Source: Lentisphaerota bacterium (GTDB lineage Bacteria; Verrucomicrobiota; Lentisphaeria; Victivallales; Victivallaceae). From it: a DNA stretch of 49,282 nucleotides. The DNA lies in the NCBI GenBank assembly GCA_015061625.1, contig SUWG01000020.1:1-49282 (forward strand), written 5' to 3'. A program made the position numbers and the translations under genes. Below are positions 22,472-31,119 of the stretch, piece by piece; the first letter of the stretch is position 1; each line of letters starts with the position of its first letter. Below the pieces are notes generated by a model. That model made no database searches and had not been told where the DNA came from. It saw only the letters and a list, made by a program, of their open reading frames with translations.

Positions 22472-24301
22472 ATGAATCAGGCTCTCAAGCAGATAAAAAT
22501 ACGGATATGGTGTCTGGTCGGCGTGTGTCTGCTCTTTGCCGGTGCATTGGTGCATCGTTTTTATGTAGTGCAGATATTGCGCCACGAGGAATTATTCAGC
22601 AAAGCGCAGCAAAGTTATACCTCCATTCATATTCAGCATCGTGAACGGGGCAAAATTTACGATTTTCACGGCAATACATTAGTGGGTAATATGCCTAAAG
22701 TCACGGTGACCTGTTCGCCGTATTCAGTGGTGGAAGAGCCGTTTCTGCATCTGGAAAAATCCCTGAAAGCCGGTGTGCGTGAAAGGATCCCGCAGTTGCG
22801 TGAATCCCGGCGCCGGCGGGTGGCGGCGATCATTGCCGAGTGTTTCAATCTGGATGAAGAAACCGTTTATGCCGATCTTGCCCCGTGGGGGGAAAGACGG
22901 AATCCGGATGGATCGACTTATCGTGCCAAGCGGCAGTATATCATGATCGAACAGTATGCCGATCAGCAGATGATCGACCGTTTTCAGCAGATGATGCGGG
23001 AAGCAGATCTGCACATGGGCGGTTTCCGGTTTGAGAATATCTATATCCGCCATTATCCGCATGGCAGAATGTTGGCGAATATTATCGGACTGACCGGTTT
23101 GGGCGGTCTGGAACGTTCACAGCATGAAATTCTTGTGGAGCAGAGCAGTTCGGAAACGATCCAGCGCAGCGGAGACGGCCGGGTGCTGGTGTATGGGGAC
23201 AATCATGTGGATAGTGCCGGGCGCAATGGCGATGATATTTATCTGACGATCCACGAGATGATACAGGCGATTCTGGAAGAGGAACTTGACCGGGCGCAGG
23301 AGGAGCATCAGCCGTGGCGCATTTATGCGGTGATAATCGATCCGGTGACCGGTAACATTCTGGGATTGAGTCAGCGGCCGAATTTTGATCTTTCGGATCG
23401 TTCGACCATCACGCAGGATAATTTCGGCAATATTCTCTCCGGCAATGCTTATGAACCGGGTTCGGTGATGAAACCGTTTTTTGTGGCAAAGGCATTGGAT
23501 ATGGGGGTGATCACTCCTGAAACAATAATCGATTGCGGCAGCAGCGGTGTATGGTTCGGTTTGAAAGACCCCAGAGGTTACGGCGAAAGCAATCCCGGTT
23601 ACATTCTGAAAAAATCAAGTAATATCGGCATGGGCAAACTCGGTTTGATGATGGGGCCGGATATGGTGTTGCAGACGTTGCGCGATTTCCGTTTCGGTCA
23701 GCATACGATGCCGCTTTTTTCCGGAGAATCCCGTGGAATGCTGCCCCGTCCGCCGTTGCGGGATCTGACGACCAGCCGGGTGCCGATCGGTTATGCGGAA
23801 ATGGTGACGATCCTGCAGTTGGCAAGGGCGTACAGTGCGCTGGCCTGCGGCGGTAATATGCCGGAATTGCGTTTGCTTGACCGGCGGCGTGACAGCGAGA
23901 CCGGGGAGATCACCGAATATCCTTATCTGCCGAAAATCCAGGTTTTTACCAATCCGTCAACGGCTCCGTCGCTGGTGGAAATGCTGATTTCGGTAACTGA
24001 TTCCGACGGTACCGGGCGCAGGGCGAGGATACCGGGGTATGATGTGGCGGGCAAAACCGGCACGGCGCAGATCGTACAGAATGGCAGATTCAGTCAGTGG
24101 TACCGGGCGAGTTTCTGCGGTTTTGTTCCGGCGCGCAATCCGCGGGTATTGATGGTCATAACTGTTGAGGGGTTGCCGCAATCCGGGGCGCATGGCGGCG
24201 GCAATGTGGCTGCTCCGGTATTCCAGCGGGTGATGAGCCGGGTGTTGCGTTATTTGAATGTGCCGCCGGATTATCCGGAACAGTTGAATCAGAGACATTG
24301 A
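22472..24301 (+). CDS. ftsI: Class B penicillin-binding protein (FtsI/PBP3-like)
   Basis: Septal peptidoglycan transpeptidase of 609 residues. It has one membrane anchor near residues 11-31, a pedestal with the RGKIYDFHGNTL motif (family form RG.I.DRNG..LA), and a transpeptidase domain. The catalytic motifs are S331-VMK, S382-SN and K528-TG. It starts three bases after the ftsL-like gene. A terminator follows directly, so the usual murE, murF and mraY genes do not come next. The D of the family's DRNG is H here (DFHGNTL), a local departure. Confidence 0.93.
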   Translation: MNQALKQIKIRIWCLVGVCLLFAGALVHRFYVVQILRHEELFSKAQQSYTSIHIQHRERGKIYDFHGNTLVGNMPKVTVTCSPYSVVEEPFLHLEKSLKAGVRERIPQLRESRRRRVAAIIAECFNLDEETVYADLAPWGERRNPDGSTYRAKRQYIMIEQYADQQMIDRFQQMMREADLHMGGFRFENIYIRHYPHGRMLANIIGLTGLGGLERSQHEILVEQSSSETIQRSGDGRVLVYGDNHVDSAGRNGDDIYLTIHEMIQAILEEELDRAQEEHQPWRIYAVIIDPVTGNILGLSQRPNFDLSDRSTITQDNFGNILSGNAYEPGSVMKPFFVAKALDMGVITPETIIDCGSSGVWFGLKDPRGYGESNPGYILKKSSNIGMGKLGLMMGPDMVLQTLRDFRFGQHTMPLFSGESRGMLPRPPLRDLTTSRVPIGYAEMVTILQLARAYSALACGGNMPELRLLDRRRDSETGEITEYPYLPKIQVFTNPSTAPSLVEMLISVTDSDGTGRRARIPGYDVAGKTGTAQIVQNGRFSQWYRASFCGFVPARNPRVLMVITVEGLPQSGAHGGGNVAAPVFQRVMSRVLRYLNVPPDYPEQLNQRH

Positions 24302-24302
24302 C

Positions 24303-24344
24303 AAAAGCCCGTTTGCGCAGTATATTCAGCAAACGGGCTTTTTT
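24303..24344 (+). terminator. Terminator of the mraZ-ftsI cluster
   Basis: A 14-bp stem AAAAGCCCGTTTGC (24303-24316) and GCAAACGGGCTTTT (24329-24342) with a T-run starts two bases after the ftsI stop codon. Confidence 0.92.
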
Positions 24345-24369
24345 CGGTTTGAAAACAGAGGTGGTGAGG

Positions 24370-25212
24370 ATGCAGAAAATTTATTTGTGGGATGATGAAA
24401 CCGTGATGGGCAGCCGTGGCCGCCCGTCGCTGGATGTGATGTTGTGTGAGGGTAAAAAGTCAGCTCCGGCGGTGTTGGTGATCCCCGGCGGCGGTTACGG
24501 CTGTGTGTGTGAAAGTACCGAGGGCACCCCCATAGCCCGGAAGTTCAATGAATTGGGTTATCATGCATTTGTGCTGGATTACCGGACTGCGCCGTCACGC
24601 TGGCCGGCTCCGCAGCTGGATGCGATGCGGGCGGTGAAGTTGATCCGGGCCAATGCGGAAAAGTGGGGCGTCATTGCCGATCAGGTGGCGGCGTGCGGCT
24701 TTTCTGCGGGGGCGCATCTGGCCGGTTCGCTGGGGATTTTGTGTGACGGTCTGGATGCATCAAATGGAGATGAAGCAGACCGGGCAAGTCATGTGCCGGA
24801 TGTACTGCTGCTCTGTTACGGAGTTCTATCTTTTGCGCCGTGGAGCCATATCGGGACTCAACAGAATCTGCTGGGTGAGGAAAATATGGCTTGTGCGGGA
24901 GAATATTCCCTGCCGGAAAAGGTGACAGCCGATACTCCGCCGGCATTTTTGATGCACACCATTTGCGATCAGGTCGTACCTTACCGCAACAGTATGGAAT
25001 TTGCCGGAGCGATGGCGGCGCACCGCCGTCCGTGTGAATTGATGCTTTATTACTGGGGCGATCACGGAATGCTTCTGGGCAATGATACATCTGACGTTTG
25101 CCGGTGGCCGGAAGCGGCGGATGGATTTATGGAATCGTTGTGGAAATCCCGTAACGATCCGGAATTTCTCAAACGTTATACCAATAAATATCAGGCGGAA
25201 AGCAACAGTTGA
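24370..25212 (+). CDS. Alpha/beta-hydrolase, probable carbohydrate esterase
   Basis: Hydrolase of 280 residues in the BD-FAE/acetyl-xylan-esterase-like group. It has VLVIPGGGYGCVCESTEG (oxyanion-hole loop) near residues 33-50 and the nucleophile elbow GFSAGAHLA near 115-123, whose serine is the predicted catalytic residue. A candidate catalytic aspartate lies in HTICDQVVPY, and a histidine in the WGDHG motif. There is no signal peptide, so it is probably cytoplasmic. The ATG was chosen because GAGGTGGTGAGG precedes it and earlier frames run through the terminator. A role in deacylating plant or host glycans is inference. Confidence 0.82.
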   Translation: MQKIYLWDDETVMGSRGRPSLDVMLCEGKKSAPAVLVIPGGGYGCVCESTEGTPIARKFNELGYHAFVLDYRTAPSRWPAPQLDAMRAVKLIRANAEKWGVIADQVAACGFSAGAHLAGSLGILCDGLDASNGDEADRASHVPDVLLLCYGVLSFAPWSHIGTQQNLLGEENMACAGEYSLPEKVTADTPPAFLMHTICDQVVPYRNSMEFAGAMAAHRRPCELMLYYWGDHGMLLGNDTSDVCRWPEAADGFMESLWKSRNDPEFLKRYTNKYQAESNS

Positions 25213-25341
25213 GTTTTTTTGATGATTTTTTTTGCAAGTGGTGAAATATACGGTGAATGGATTCCGTTCTATGGATGTGTGTGTATTTTATTCCCTGACC
25301 AGAGGTGGAGGACCTCGTAAATTCTAACACCGGAGATCATT

Positions 25342-26040
25342 GTGAAACATTTTCTTTTTGTGCTTCTGTTGAGTGTCGGTTTTGTTGGTTATGGTGCTGA
25401 TGGTGATGGCAGTGCCGCCGCCGGAAATGGCGGTCGCGGCGGTTATGGACAGCGCGGCGGCCGTGGCAATCACGGACAAACCGGCGGCCGCGGCGGTTTC
25501 GGGATGATGCAGAATGGTTTTTTTGCCGAATTGGAACTTGCCCGCCGTTTCCCGGATGAATATGCTGAAGTTGAGGCGTTGCGTGAACGCTATGAAGCGG
25601 CACTGGCGGCACTGGCGGCCAAAGGTGGAGTGACCTTGCCGGAATCCAGAGATGCGGCATTCCGCCGGTTGCGCAAAGCCGATCCGGCGGCATTTGATGC
25701 GGCGGTGGAATTGATGAAAACTTCCCCGCAGCAGGGCATGGCGCAACTTATGGAACTTGCCCGCCGTCACAATATCGAATTATTTCCCGGCCGTCCGGGT
25801 GGTGGTCAGCGGCCCGGAGTATCCGGCGCGCCGGGCAGCGGTCAGCGGCCGGGTGGTGCTGCTCCGGGCGGAAATGCTTCAGCAAGCAGGCGTAACTTCA
25901 ACCGCCCGGATATGGCAGCATTGAGAAGAAAATATCCGGAAAGAATGCGTGAATATGATGCGTTGCGCAGACGTGATCCGGCGGCGGCCAGAGAGATGCT
26001 GTTGCAAATAATCGAGCTTGATCGAGGTACGGCCCAGTGA
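25342..26040 (+). CDS. Gly/Arg-rich secreted protein, first gene of the secretion run
   Basis: Protein of 232 residues, GTG start. It has a signal peptide (about residues 1-18) and a low-complexity Gly/Arg/Gln stretch (about 30-53, repeats such as RGGYGQRGGRG). A helical charged region (55-150) follows, then a second Gly/Pro/Arg linker (about 152-178) and a helical C-terminal part with Arg-rich segments. No known domain was recognised. Its stop overlaps the GTG of the next gene (GTGA), so it is translated with the type II secretion genes. The 129-bp gap before it shows no strong promoter. Confidence 0.65.
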   Translation: MKHFLFVLLLSVGFVGYGADGDGSAAAGNGGRGGYGQRGGRGNHGQTGGRGGFGMMQNGFFAELELARRFPDEYAEVEALRERYEAALAALAAKGGVTLPESRDAAFRRLRKADPAAFDAAVELMKTSPQQGMAQLMELARRHNIELFPGRPGGGQRPGVSGAPGSGQRPGGAAPGGNASASRRNFNRPDMAALRRKYPERMREYDALRRRDPAAAREMLLQIIELDRGTAQ

Positions 26041-27272
26041 ATATGTTTTGGAAAAAGATGCACATCGGCAGATCATTTTCGGTGATCAGTGTTGATGATA
26101 GCAAAATCTGCGGCGGCAAATTCCACCGCAAAGGAAAGATGTGGAAGATGGTTGGTTTCTCCGAGGCGGAGATCGACCCGGAAAATCCGGCGGCGGCATG
26201 GAAAAAGGTCGCCCGCACTGCATCACTTGCCGAATACCGGGTGATCACCGGAAAGGTTGACGGCGGGTGCTTTTTCCGTTTTGTTTCAGCGGAAATGTCC
26301 AGCAGTGCCCAGCGTGGAGCCGTGGAGTTTGAATTGCCCCGTCATATGCTCAAAGTGCCGGATGAGTGCAGTTCGCAATTTTGCGTTTCCGGTTCGGTGC
26401 CGGATGATCCGGAAAGCGTGATGGTCAATGTGGCGGCATATCCGGCGTCGTCGCTGGATGATTTGGCATCTGTCATGCGCCGGGCGGGAGTGAGTGCTGA
26501 TGAATTTATCAGTCCGTTTCTGGCGGTGGATGATGAATTGACTTCTGTCATATTGCCGGAGATCGATCCGGATTTCGCTTATGTGGATGATTCATGGATG
26601 CCGATGCCGGATGAGGAGGTTCAACAGCAGAATAGCGATGCATGGCTTGAAAGGTTGAAAAAACATTTTCTGCTGCCGAAAAAAAGCAGTTTTGATGCGC
26701 GCAATTATCTGATGGTGCTGCTGGCCGCCGATGTGTTGTTGCGCAAGCACAGTGAAGGGTCGGATGCTTTGCGGGTGTTGCCTGACCAGGTGCGTACAGT
26801 GCGTTTCCGGGGGCATTTGATCGTTACCGGTCTGCTGGTGGCGGCGTTGGCGGGGTTGCTGGTGTGGCGTTTCATGCTGACTTACGGCGATGACATTGCC
26901 GAATACCGCCGGTTGACTGCTGAAACCGGAAAGACCCGGCAGAAAATCAATGAATTGAAAAATTCTATCCGCCGCAACAATAAGGATATCAAAGATATGA
27001 CCCGTCTGGTCGAAAGCCGGGTGGGGGAGGCGGAGGCCATTGCCGAATTTGCGGTATTTTCTGCCACATTGCCGGATAATGTGCTGGTTTCCAGCATCCG
27101 CTGGGGCGAAAAAGATATTGATGTAGTGGTGCTGTGTGAAGACAGTAATATGGATTTTGACCGGGTGTTCCGTCCGTTGAGGTATTGGAAAGTTACCCAG
27201 CAGGGGCGGCAGAATCCGAATCAGGGAGTGGCGACGATCACGTTGAAACTCACTCCGTACGGGGAGGAGTGA
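26037..27272 (+). CDS. gspL: Type II secretion protein GspL-like
   Basis: Inner-membrane platform protein of 411 residues that would link the ATPase GspE to the periplasmic part. The cytoplasmic portion (1-255) is a very degraded actin-like (PilM-like) domain. One membrane span lies at about 261-281 (LIVTGLLVAALAGLLVWRFML), followed by a coiled coil (285-325) and a ferredoxin-like periplasmic domain. It could also be called a PilM-PilN fusion, and GspL is essentially that. GTG start overlapping the previous stop; ATG at 26043 is the alternative. It opens the conserved secretion set. Confidence 0.75.
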   Translation: MNMFWKKMHIGRSFSVISVDDSKICGGKFHRKGKMWKMVGFSEAEIDPENPAAAWKKVARTASLAEYRVITGKVDGGCFFRFVSAEMSSSAQRGAVEFELPRHMLKVPDECSSQFCVSGSVPDDPESVMVNVAAYPASSLDDLASVMRRAGVSADEFISPFLAVDDELTSVILPEIDPDFAYVDDSWMPMPDEEVQQQNSDAWLERLKKHFLLPKKSSFDARNYLMVLLAADVLLRKHSEGSDALRVLPDQVRTVRFRGHLIVTGLLVAALAGLLVWRFMLTYGDDIAEYRRLTAETGKTRQKINELKNSIRRNNKDIKDMTRLVESRVGEAEAIAEFAVFSATLPDNVLVSSIRWGEKDIDVVVLCEDSNMDFDRVFRPLRYWKVTQQGRQNPNQGVATITLKLTPYGEE

Positions 27273-27274
27273 TC

Positions 27275-27976
27275 ATGGATCTGAAACAGTTGTCATCCAA
27301 TAGAAAAGGTCAGTTGATCATCTGCTGTATCATCCTCGGTTTGGTCTGGGGAGTGTTGCTCATCCGTTACGGGGCATCGTATTTGGGCGATATTCCGGAT
27401 AAGAAAAAGATCGAAAAAGCCCGGCATGATCTGGAAAAAGCCAGAACCGAACTTGCCCGTTATGAAGAAGAAAATCAGCGGCATCAGGAGATCAGAGCGC
27501 GTTACCGGGCATTGGCGGCTTCCGCCTGGATACCGTCGATCGACGGTGCGGTGGAAACCGGTTTGCGCCGCAGGATCAGTGATGTGTCACTGGCGTTGGA
27601 TTTCCGTTTGAGCAGTTTGAGTGCGGCCAATCCGGTTCGGATAAATCAGCAGTTCCTTTATGCCGATATCACCATCCACGGCACGGGGGATCTGGAAGAT
27701 GTCATCCGTTTTCTGGCGGAATTATCCAAGATCGAGCCGCGTCTTTCCTGGCGGCAGTTGAATTTGACTCCCGCCCGCAACCAGCCGCGTCCGGCGGCGA
27801 GTGCGACGACTGCCAATCTGGCGGCGCAGTTGGATTCCCTGCCGCAGACGAGGTTGGAATTCCGTGGTACTTTGCGGGTGTTGGTTTACGAGGGTGAATT
27901 GACTCCGCAGCAGTTGCAGATAACCCGTCAGCCGGTGGCGGATGAACCGGAGACCACGGAGGAGACGGAAGAATGA
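27275..27976 (+). CDS. Type II secretion protein GspM/PilO-like
   Basis: Bitopic protein of 233 residues with one N-terminal membrane span (about 13-33, GQLIICCIILGLVWGVLLIRY). A coiled coil (43-80) and a periplasmic ferredoxin-like domain follow (segment ADITIHGTGDLEDVIRFLAELSKI). This layout fits GspM/PilO, the partner of GspL/PilN. The ATG has GGGGAGGAG just upstream. An earlier in-frame start lies inside gspL. The last 20 residues are Glu/Thr-rich. Confidence 0.7.
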   Translation: MDLKQLSSNRKGQLIICCIILGLVWGVLLIRYGASYLGDIPDKKKIEKARHDLEKARTELARYEEENQRHQEIRARYRALAASAWIPSIDGAVETGLRRRISDVSLALDFRLSSLSAANPVRINQQFLYADITIHGTGDLEDVIRFLAELSKIEPRLSWRQLNLTPARNQPRPAASATTANLAAQLDSLPQTRLEFRGTLRVLVYEGELTPQQLQITRQPVADEPETTEETEE

Positions 27977-28737
27977 AAAAAGTATTGATTTTTACCAATT
28001 TACTTTTGGCGTGTATAGTGGTTATTCTCACTATCAGCAACCTTACTGAAAAGGCGCAAAGTCAGATATCCGGTGTTGAACGTCAACGCCGGAGCCGGGT
28101 GGCAGAGGATGACGTATCGACCGGTGGAGCTGATTCATCTGCCGGTGAAGCGGTGGTTTTGCCGCAAGCCGATGAAGCATTGGCAACGATCATTGCCGAA
28201 GATGTATTCAACCCCATTCGCAGTCCATTGGCCAATACCCGGATCGGCAGGGCCGATATGACTCTGGTCGGCGTGATCGAGGGCAGGGCGGCGATCATCA
28301 AGAATAATACCCGTCAACAGCAATTCAATCCGTATCTGGCCCAGGCCCAGCGGATGGCGGCGGCGATGGGCGGCAGTCAGGGCGGTCAGGGCGGTGCGCC
28401 CCGCTTCACCCAGTGGAGTCAACTTTCCGGGCGTCGCAACAATGGCCCGGCACAGCAGTATGTCCGGGTGGGTCAGACGTTGAGCAACGGTTATACTCTG
28501 ACATCGGTCACCCGGAGCCGGGCCGTTTTTGAACGGGGCAATGACAAATTGGAACTTGATTTGCAACTGCCTTCCCGTAACCGGGCGGCGGCCCGCCCGC
28601 AACAGCGTTTGAGTGCGGCACAGCAATTCCAGCAGGCGCAGATGTTCATGCAGTCGCAGATGATCCGCACCATGCGTGATATCCAGCAGCAAAGCACCCG
28701 GCAGAATGCTCCGGCAACGGGGCGCGGCAGACGGTGA
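27973..28737 (+). CDS. Type II secretion protein GspC/PilP-like
   Basis: Protein of 254 residues with an N-terminal anchor (residues 4-22) and a spacer. The homology region AEDVFNPIR...LVGVIEGRAAIIKN (about 77-113) matches the HR domain that contacts the N0 domain of the secretin. The QYVRVGQTLSNGYTLTSVTRSRAVFERGNDKLELDL part (about 163-197) is the second half of that fold. The C-terminal tail is Gln/Arg-rich. It starts in the ATGA overlap with the preceding gene and precedes the secretin, the expected order. Confidence 0.72.
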   Translation: MKKVLIFTNLLLACIVVILTISNLTEKAQSQISGVERQRRSRVAEDDVSTGGADSSAGEAVVLPQADEALATIIAEDVFNPIRSPLANTRIGRADMTLVGVIEGRAAIIKNNTRQQQFNPYLAQAQRMAAAMGGSQGGQGGAPRFTQWSQLSGRRNNGPAQQYVRVGQTLSNGYTLTSVTRSRAVFERGNDKLELDLQLPSRNRAAARPQQRLSAAQQFQQAQMFMQSQMIRTMRDIQQQSTRQNAPATGRGRR

Positions 28738-28782
28738 AAACAGTGGAAATTTTTATACAATACAATATATAAGGGGTTACTG

Positions 28783-31119
28783 ATGAAAAAAATGTGCAGA
28801 TTGTGGTTGTGTGGCTTTTTCGGGGTGTGGTTGAGTCTTTTGATGAGTTCATGCGCTGCTTTAAGTCAGGAAGATTCGTCAACGCCGTCAACTCCCCGTG
28901 ACCGGTTCGCATTTTTGCGCAGAGGGCAATCCGGCGGAGAAAGCGGCGGCGGGGAAAGCGACAGTGCTTCATCAGAAGAAGACCGGGTTTCTCCGGGGAC
29001 TTCTGCAACTCCGGTCTTGACTCCGGAACAAATGGCCCGGCTGGGCGTGGATGCTGCGGCGGAAGTGGCACAGGATACGGATTCTGCCGAGCCGCCGAAA
29101 TTTTACGAAGATCTGATCGCGCTCAATGCCGATGAGGAGATCGAAGTTTCTCTGGTATTCAACAGCGCGCCGCTTTTGGATGTGCTTTCGGCATTCGGTG
29201 ATCTGCTGGAATTCAACTTTGTTGCCGAAAGCACGCTCAACGGCGTGGTGACGTTGAACCTCAACTGCAAAATGACCCGCCGGGAATTGTGGAACACCTT
29301 TGACCGTATGCTTTTTTTTGCCGGTGCCGGTGCCAGAGTGGAAGGTTCTCTTTTGCGGATCGTGTCACTGGCAAAGATGGCGGCCCAACCTGATTCCCGT
29401 CCCGGTGAAACTTCGGAAATCTATTACCGTCAGTTGCATAATGCCACTGCCGCTGAAGTGGCGGCCCAGTTGGCTCCTTTCGTCGGTGCCGGAGCGATCC
29501 GTCTGGCTCTGGCGCGCCCCAATGCGATCATGGTCTGCGACACGCCGGAAAATATGCCCAAGATCCGGCAGATCATCGAACATCTTGACGCCAGCGGCAA
29601 AGCCGGTTGGCCGCGCCGGGTGATCGCCTGTGAACACGTGCTGCCCAACCGCATTGCCAATGAACTTCAGGAAATATTGCCGGTTCTCGGTTTGAATATT
29701 TACCGCACCACCGACCGCACGGTTGCTCCCGGAGCGGTTCAGATCGTCGGACTTGACCGTATGCGTATGATCGTGATTTCCGCCGCCACGCAGGAGGCGA
29801 TCGATCTGGTCGCTGAATGGATCAGACTGCTTGACGTGGCTGGCAGTGAAGATCAGGAGAGTGTTTTTGTCTACAAGGTGCGTTACAACAAGGCGGCGCA
29901 TCTGGCCAGAGCGTTGTCGGTGGTTTTTGAAACCCAGGGTACGGCTCTGACGATCGATGCGAGCAACGGGCGCACCAAAATCGAAACGATCACATCCCCG
30001 GTGACCCGCACCCAATCCCGTCCGGCGAGCCGGGCGGCGAGCCGTTCGGATGCGGTCAATGTGGGAACCAATATCGATACCGATCAGGATTCAAAAATTT
30101 ACGGCACGACGATCCGGGTATTTGCCGACGGCGTGTTGAATCGTCTGGTTCTGCGTTGTACGCCGCGCACCTATGCTTCTGTGCGGGCGTTGCTGGATAG
30201 ATTGGATGTTGTTCCGGCGCAGGTGTTGCTCCAGGTGCTGATGGTGGAAGTCACCCTGACGGAATCGACCCAGTTCGGTCTGGAATTTTCCGGAGTGGCC
30301 AGTCACGGCGGCACGCAGGCGGTATTCGGCACCAATTATGGCGGCTCCACCGGCACGGCTCTGACACCGTTTGGCACTGATGCCGGCGGCAATACTTCGC
30401 TCAATACCGGCAGTTCCCGGCAGAATGGTCTGACTTTCGGTCTGGTTGACCGTAATGATCCCCAGCGTCAGTTCGGTTATATCCGGGCGGCGGCGGGCAA
30501 TGGGCAGGTGAAAGTTATTTCCAGCCCGCAGTTGCTGGTTTCCAGTCATACGGAAGCGCGTATTCAGGTCGGTCAGGATGTTCCGATTGTCACCGGCAGT
30601 GTCACATCCAGTGACGGTGGCACGACCTCAACCAGTTCCTATGAAAATACCGGTATCATGCTGACGGTCACACCCTATGTGACGAGTACCGATCTGATTT
30701 CGCTGGATATTCTGCAGGTGATGTCACAGGCGACGGTCAATACGCTTTCACCGGGCAGCACGTCACCGATCATCACTAAACGGGAGATCGAGACCAGCAT
30801 GACGATCGCCAACGGTCAGACGATGGTGCTGGGCGGCTTGATCCAGGAGCGGACGAATGATTCCCTTGATTCACTGCCTTTTATCAACCGTATTCCTTTC
30901 CTGCGCCGCCTTTTCGGTTCGACGAGTACTTCGGTGGAAAGAACGGAAGTGCTGGTGCTGATCACCGGACATATCGTCAATGAACACAGCGAACTTGATG
31001 AACTTATCCGCCGTTACAATGATGCGGTGGAAGCTCTCAATGAATATGATGCTTCGCTCGGCGACAATCAGGGCGGCAGCCGTTCATCACGTTCATTGGA
31101 TGGAGATGCGTTACAGTGA
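28783..31119 (+). CDS. gspD: Type II secretion outer-membrane secretin
   Basis: Outer-membrane channel of the secretion system, 778 residues. The signal peptide ends in the lipobox-like LMSSC, so it may be lipidated. A Ser/Gly-rich linker (about 30-85) precedes N-terminal STN/N0-like and N1-N2 domains. The C-terminal secretin core has VKVISSPQLLVSSHTEARIQVGQDVPIVTG and NGQTMVLGGLIQERTNDSLDSLPFINRIPFLRRLFG, both family signatures. AAGGGG lies seven bases before the ATG. GspE starts in a GTGA overlap. Confidence 0.93.
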   Translation: MKKMCRLWLCGFFGVWLSLLMSSCAALSQEDSSTPSTPRDRFAFLRRGQSGGESGGGESDSASSEEDRVSPGTSATPVLTPEQMARLGVDAAAEVAQDTDSAEPPKFYEDLIALNADEEIEVSLVFNSAPLLDVLSAFGDLLEFNFVAESTLNGVVTLNLNCKMTRRELWNTFDRMLFFAGAGARVEGSLLRIVSLAKMAAQPDSRPGETSEIYYRQLHNATAAEVAAQLAPFVGAGAIRLALARPNAIMVCDTPENMPKIRQIIEHLDASGKAGWPRRVIACEHVLPNRIANELQEILPVLGLNIYRTTDRTVAPGAVQIVGLDRMRMIVISAATQEAIDLVAEWIRLLDVAGSEDQESVFVYKVRYNKAAHLARALSVVFETQGTALTIDASNGRTKIETITSPVTRTQSRPASRAASRSDAVNVGTNIDTDQDSKIYGTTIRVFADGVLNRLVLRCTPRTYASVRALLDRLDVVPAQVLLQVLMVEVTLTESTQFGLEFSGVASHGGTQAVFGTNYGGSTGTALTPFGTDAGGNTSLNTGSSRQNGLTFGLVDRNDPQRQFGYIRAAAGNGQVKVISSPQLLVSSHTEARIQVGQDVPIVTGSVTSSDGGTTSTSSYENTGIMLTVTPYVTSTDLISLDILQVMSQATVNTLSPGSTSPIITKREIETSMTIANGQTMVLGGLIQERTNDSLDSLPFINRIPFLRRLFGSTSTSVERTEVLVLITGHIVNEHSELDELIRRYNDAVEALNEYDASLGDNQGGSRSSRSLDGDALQ

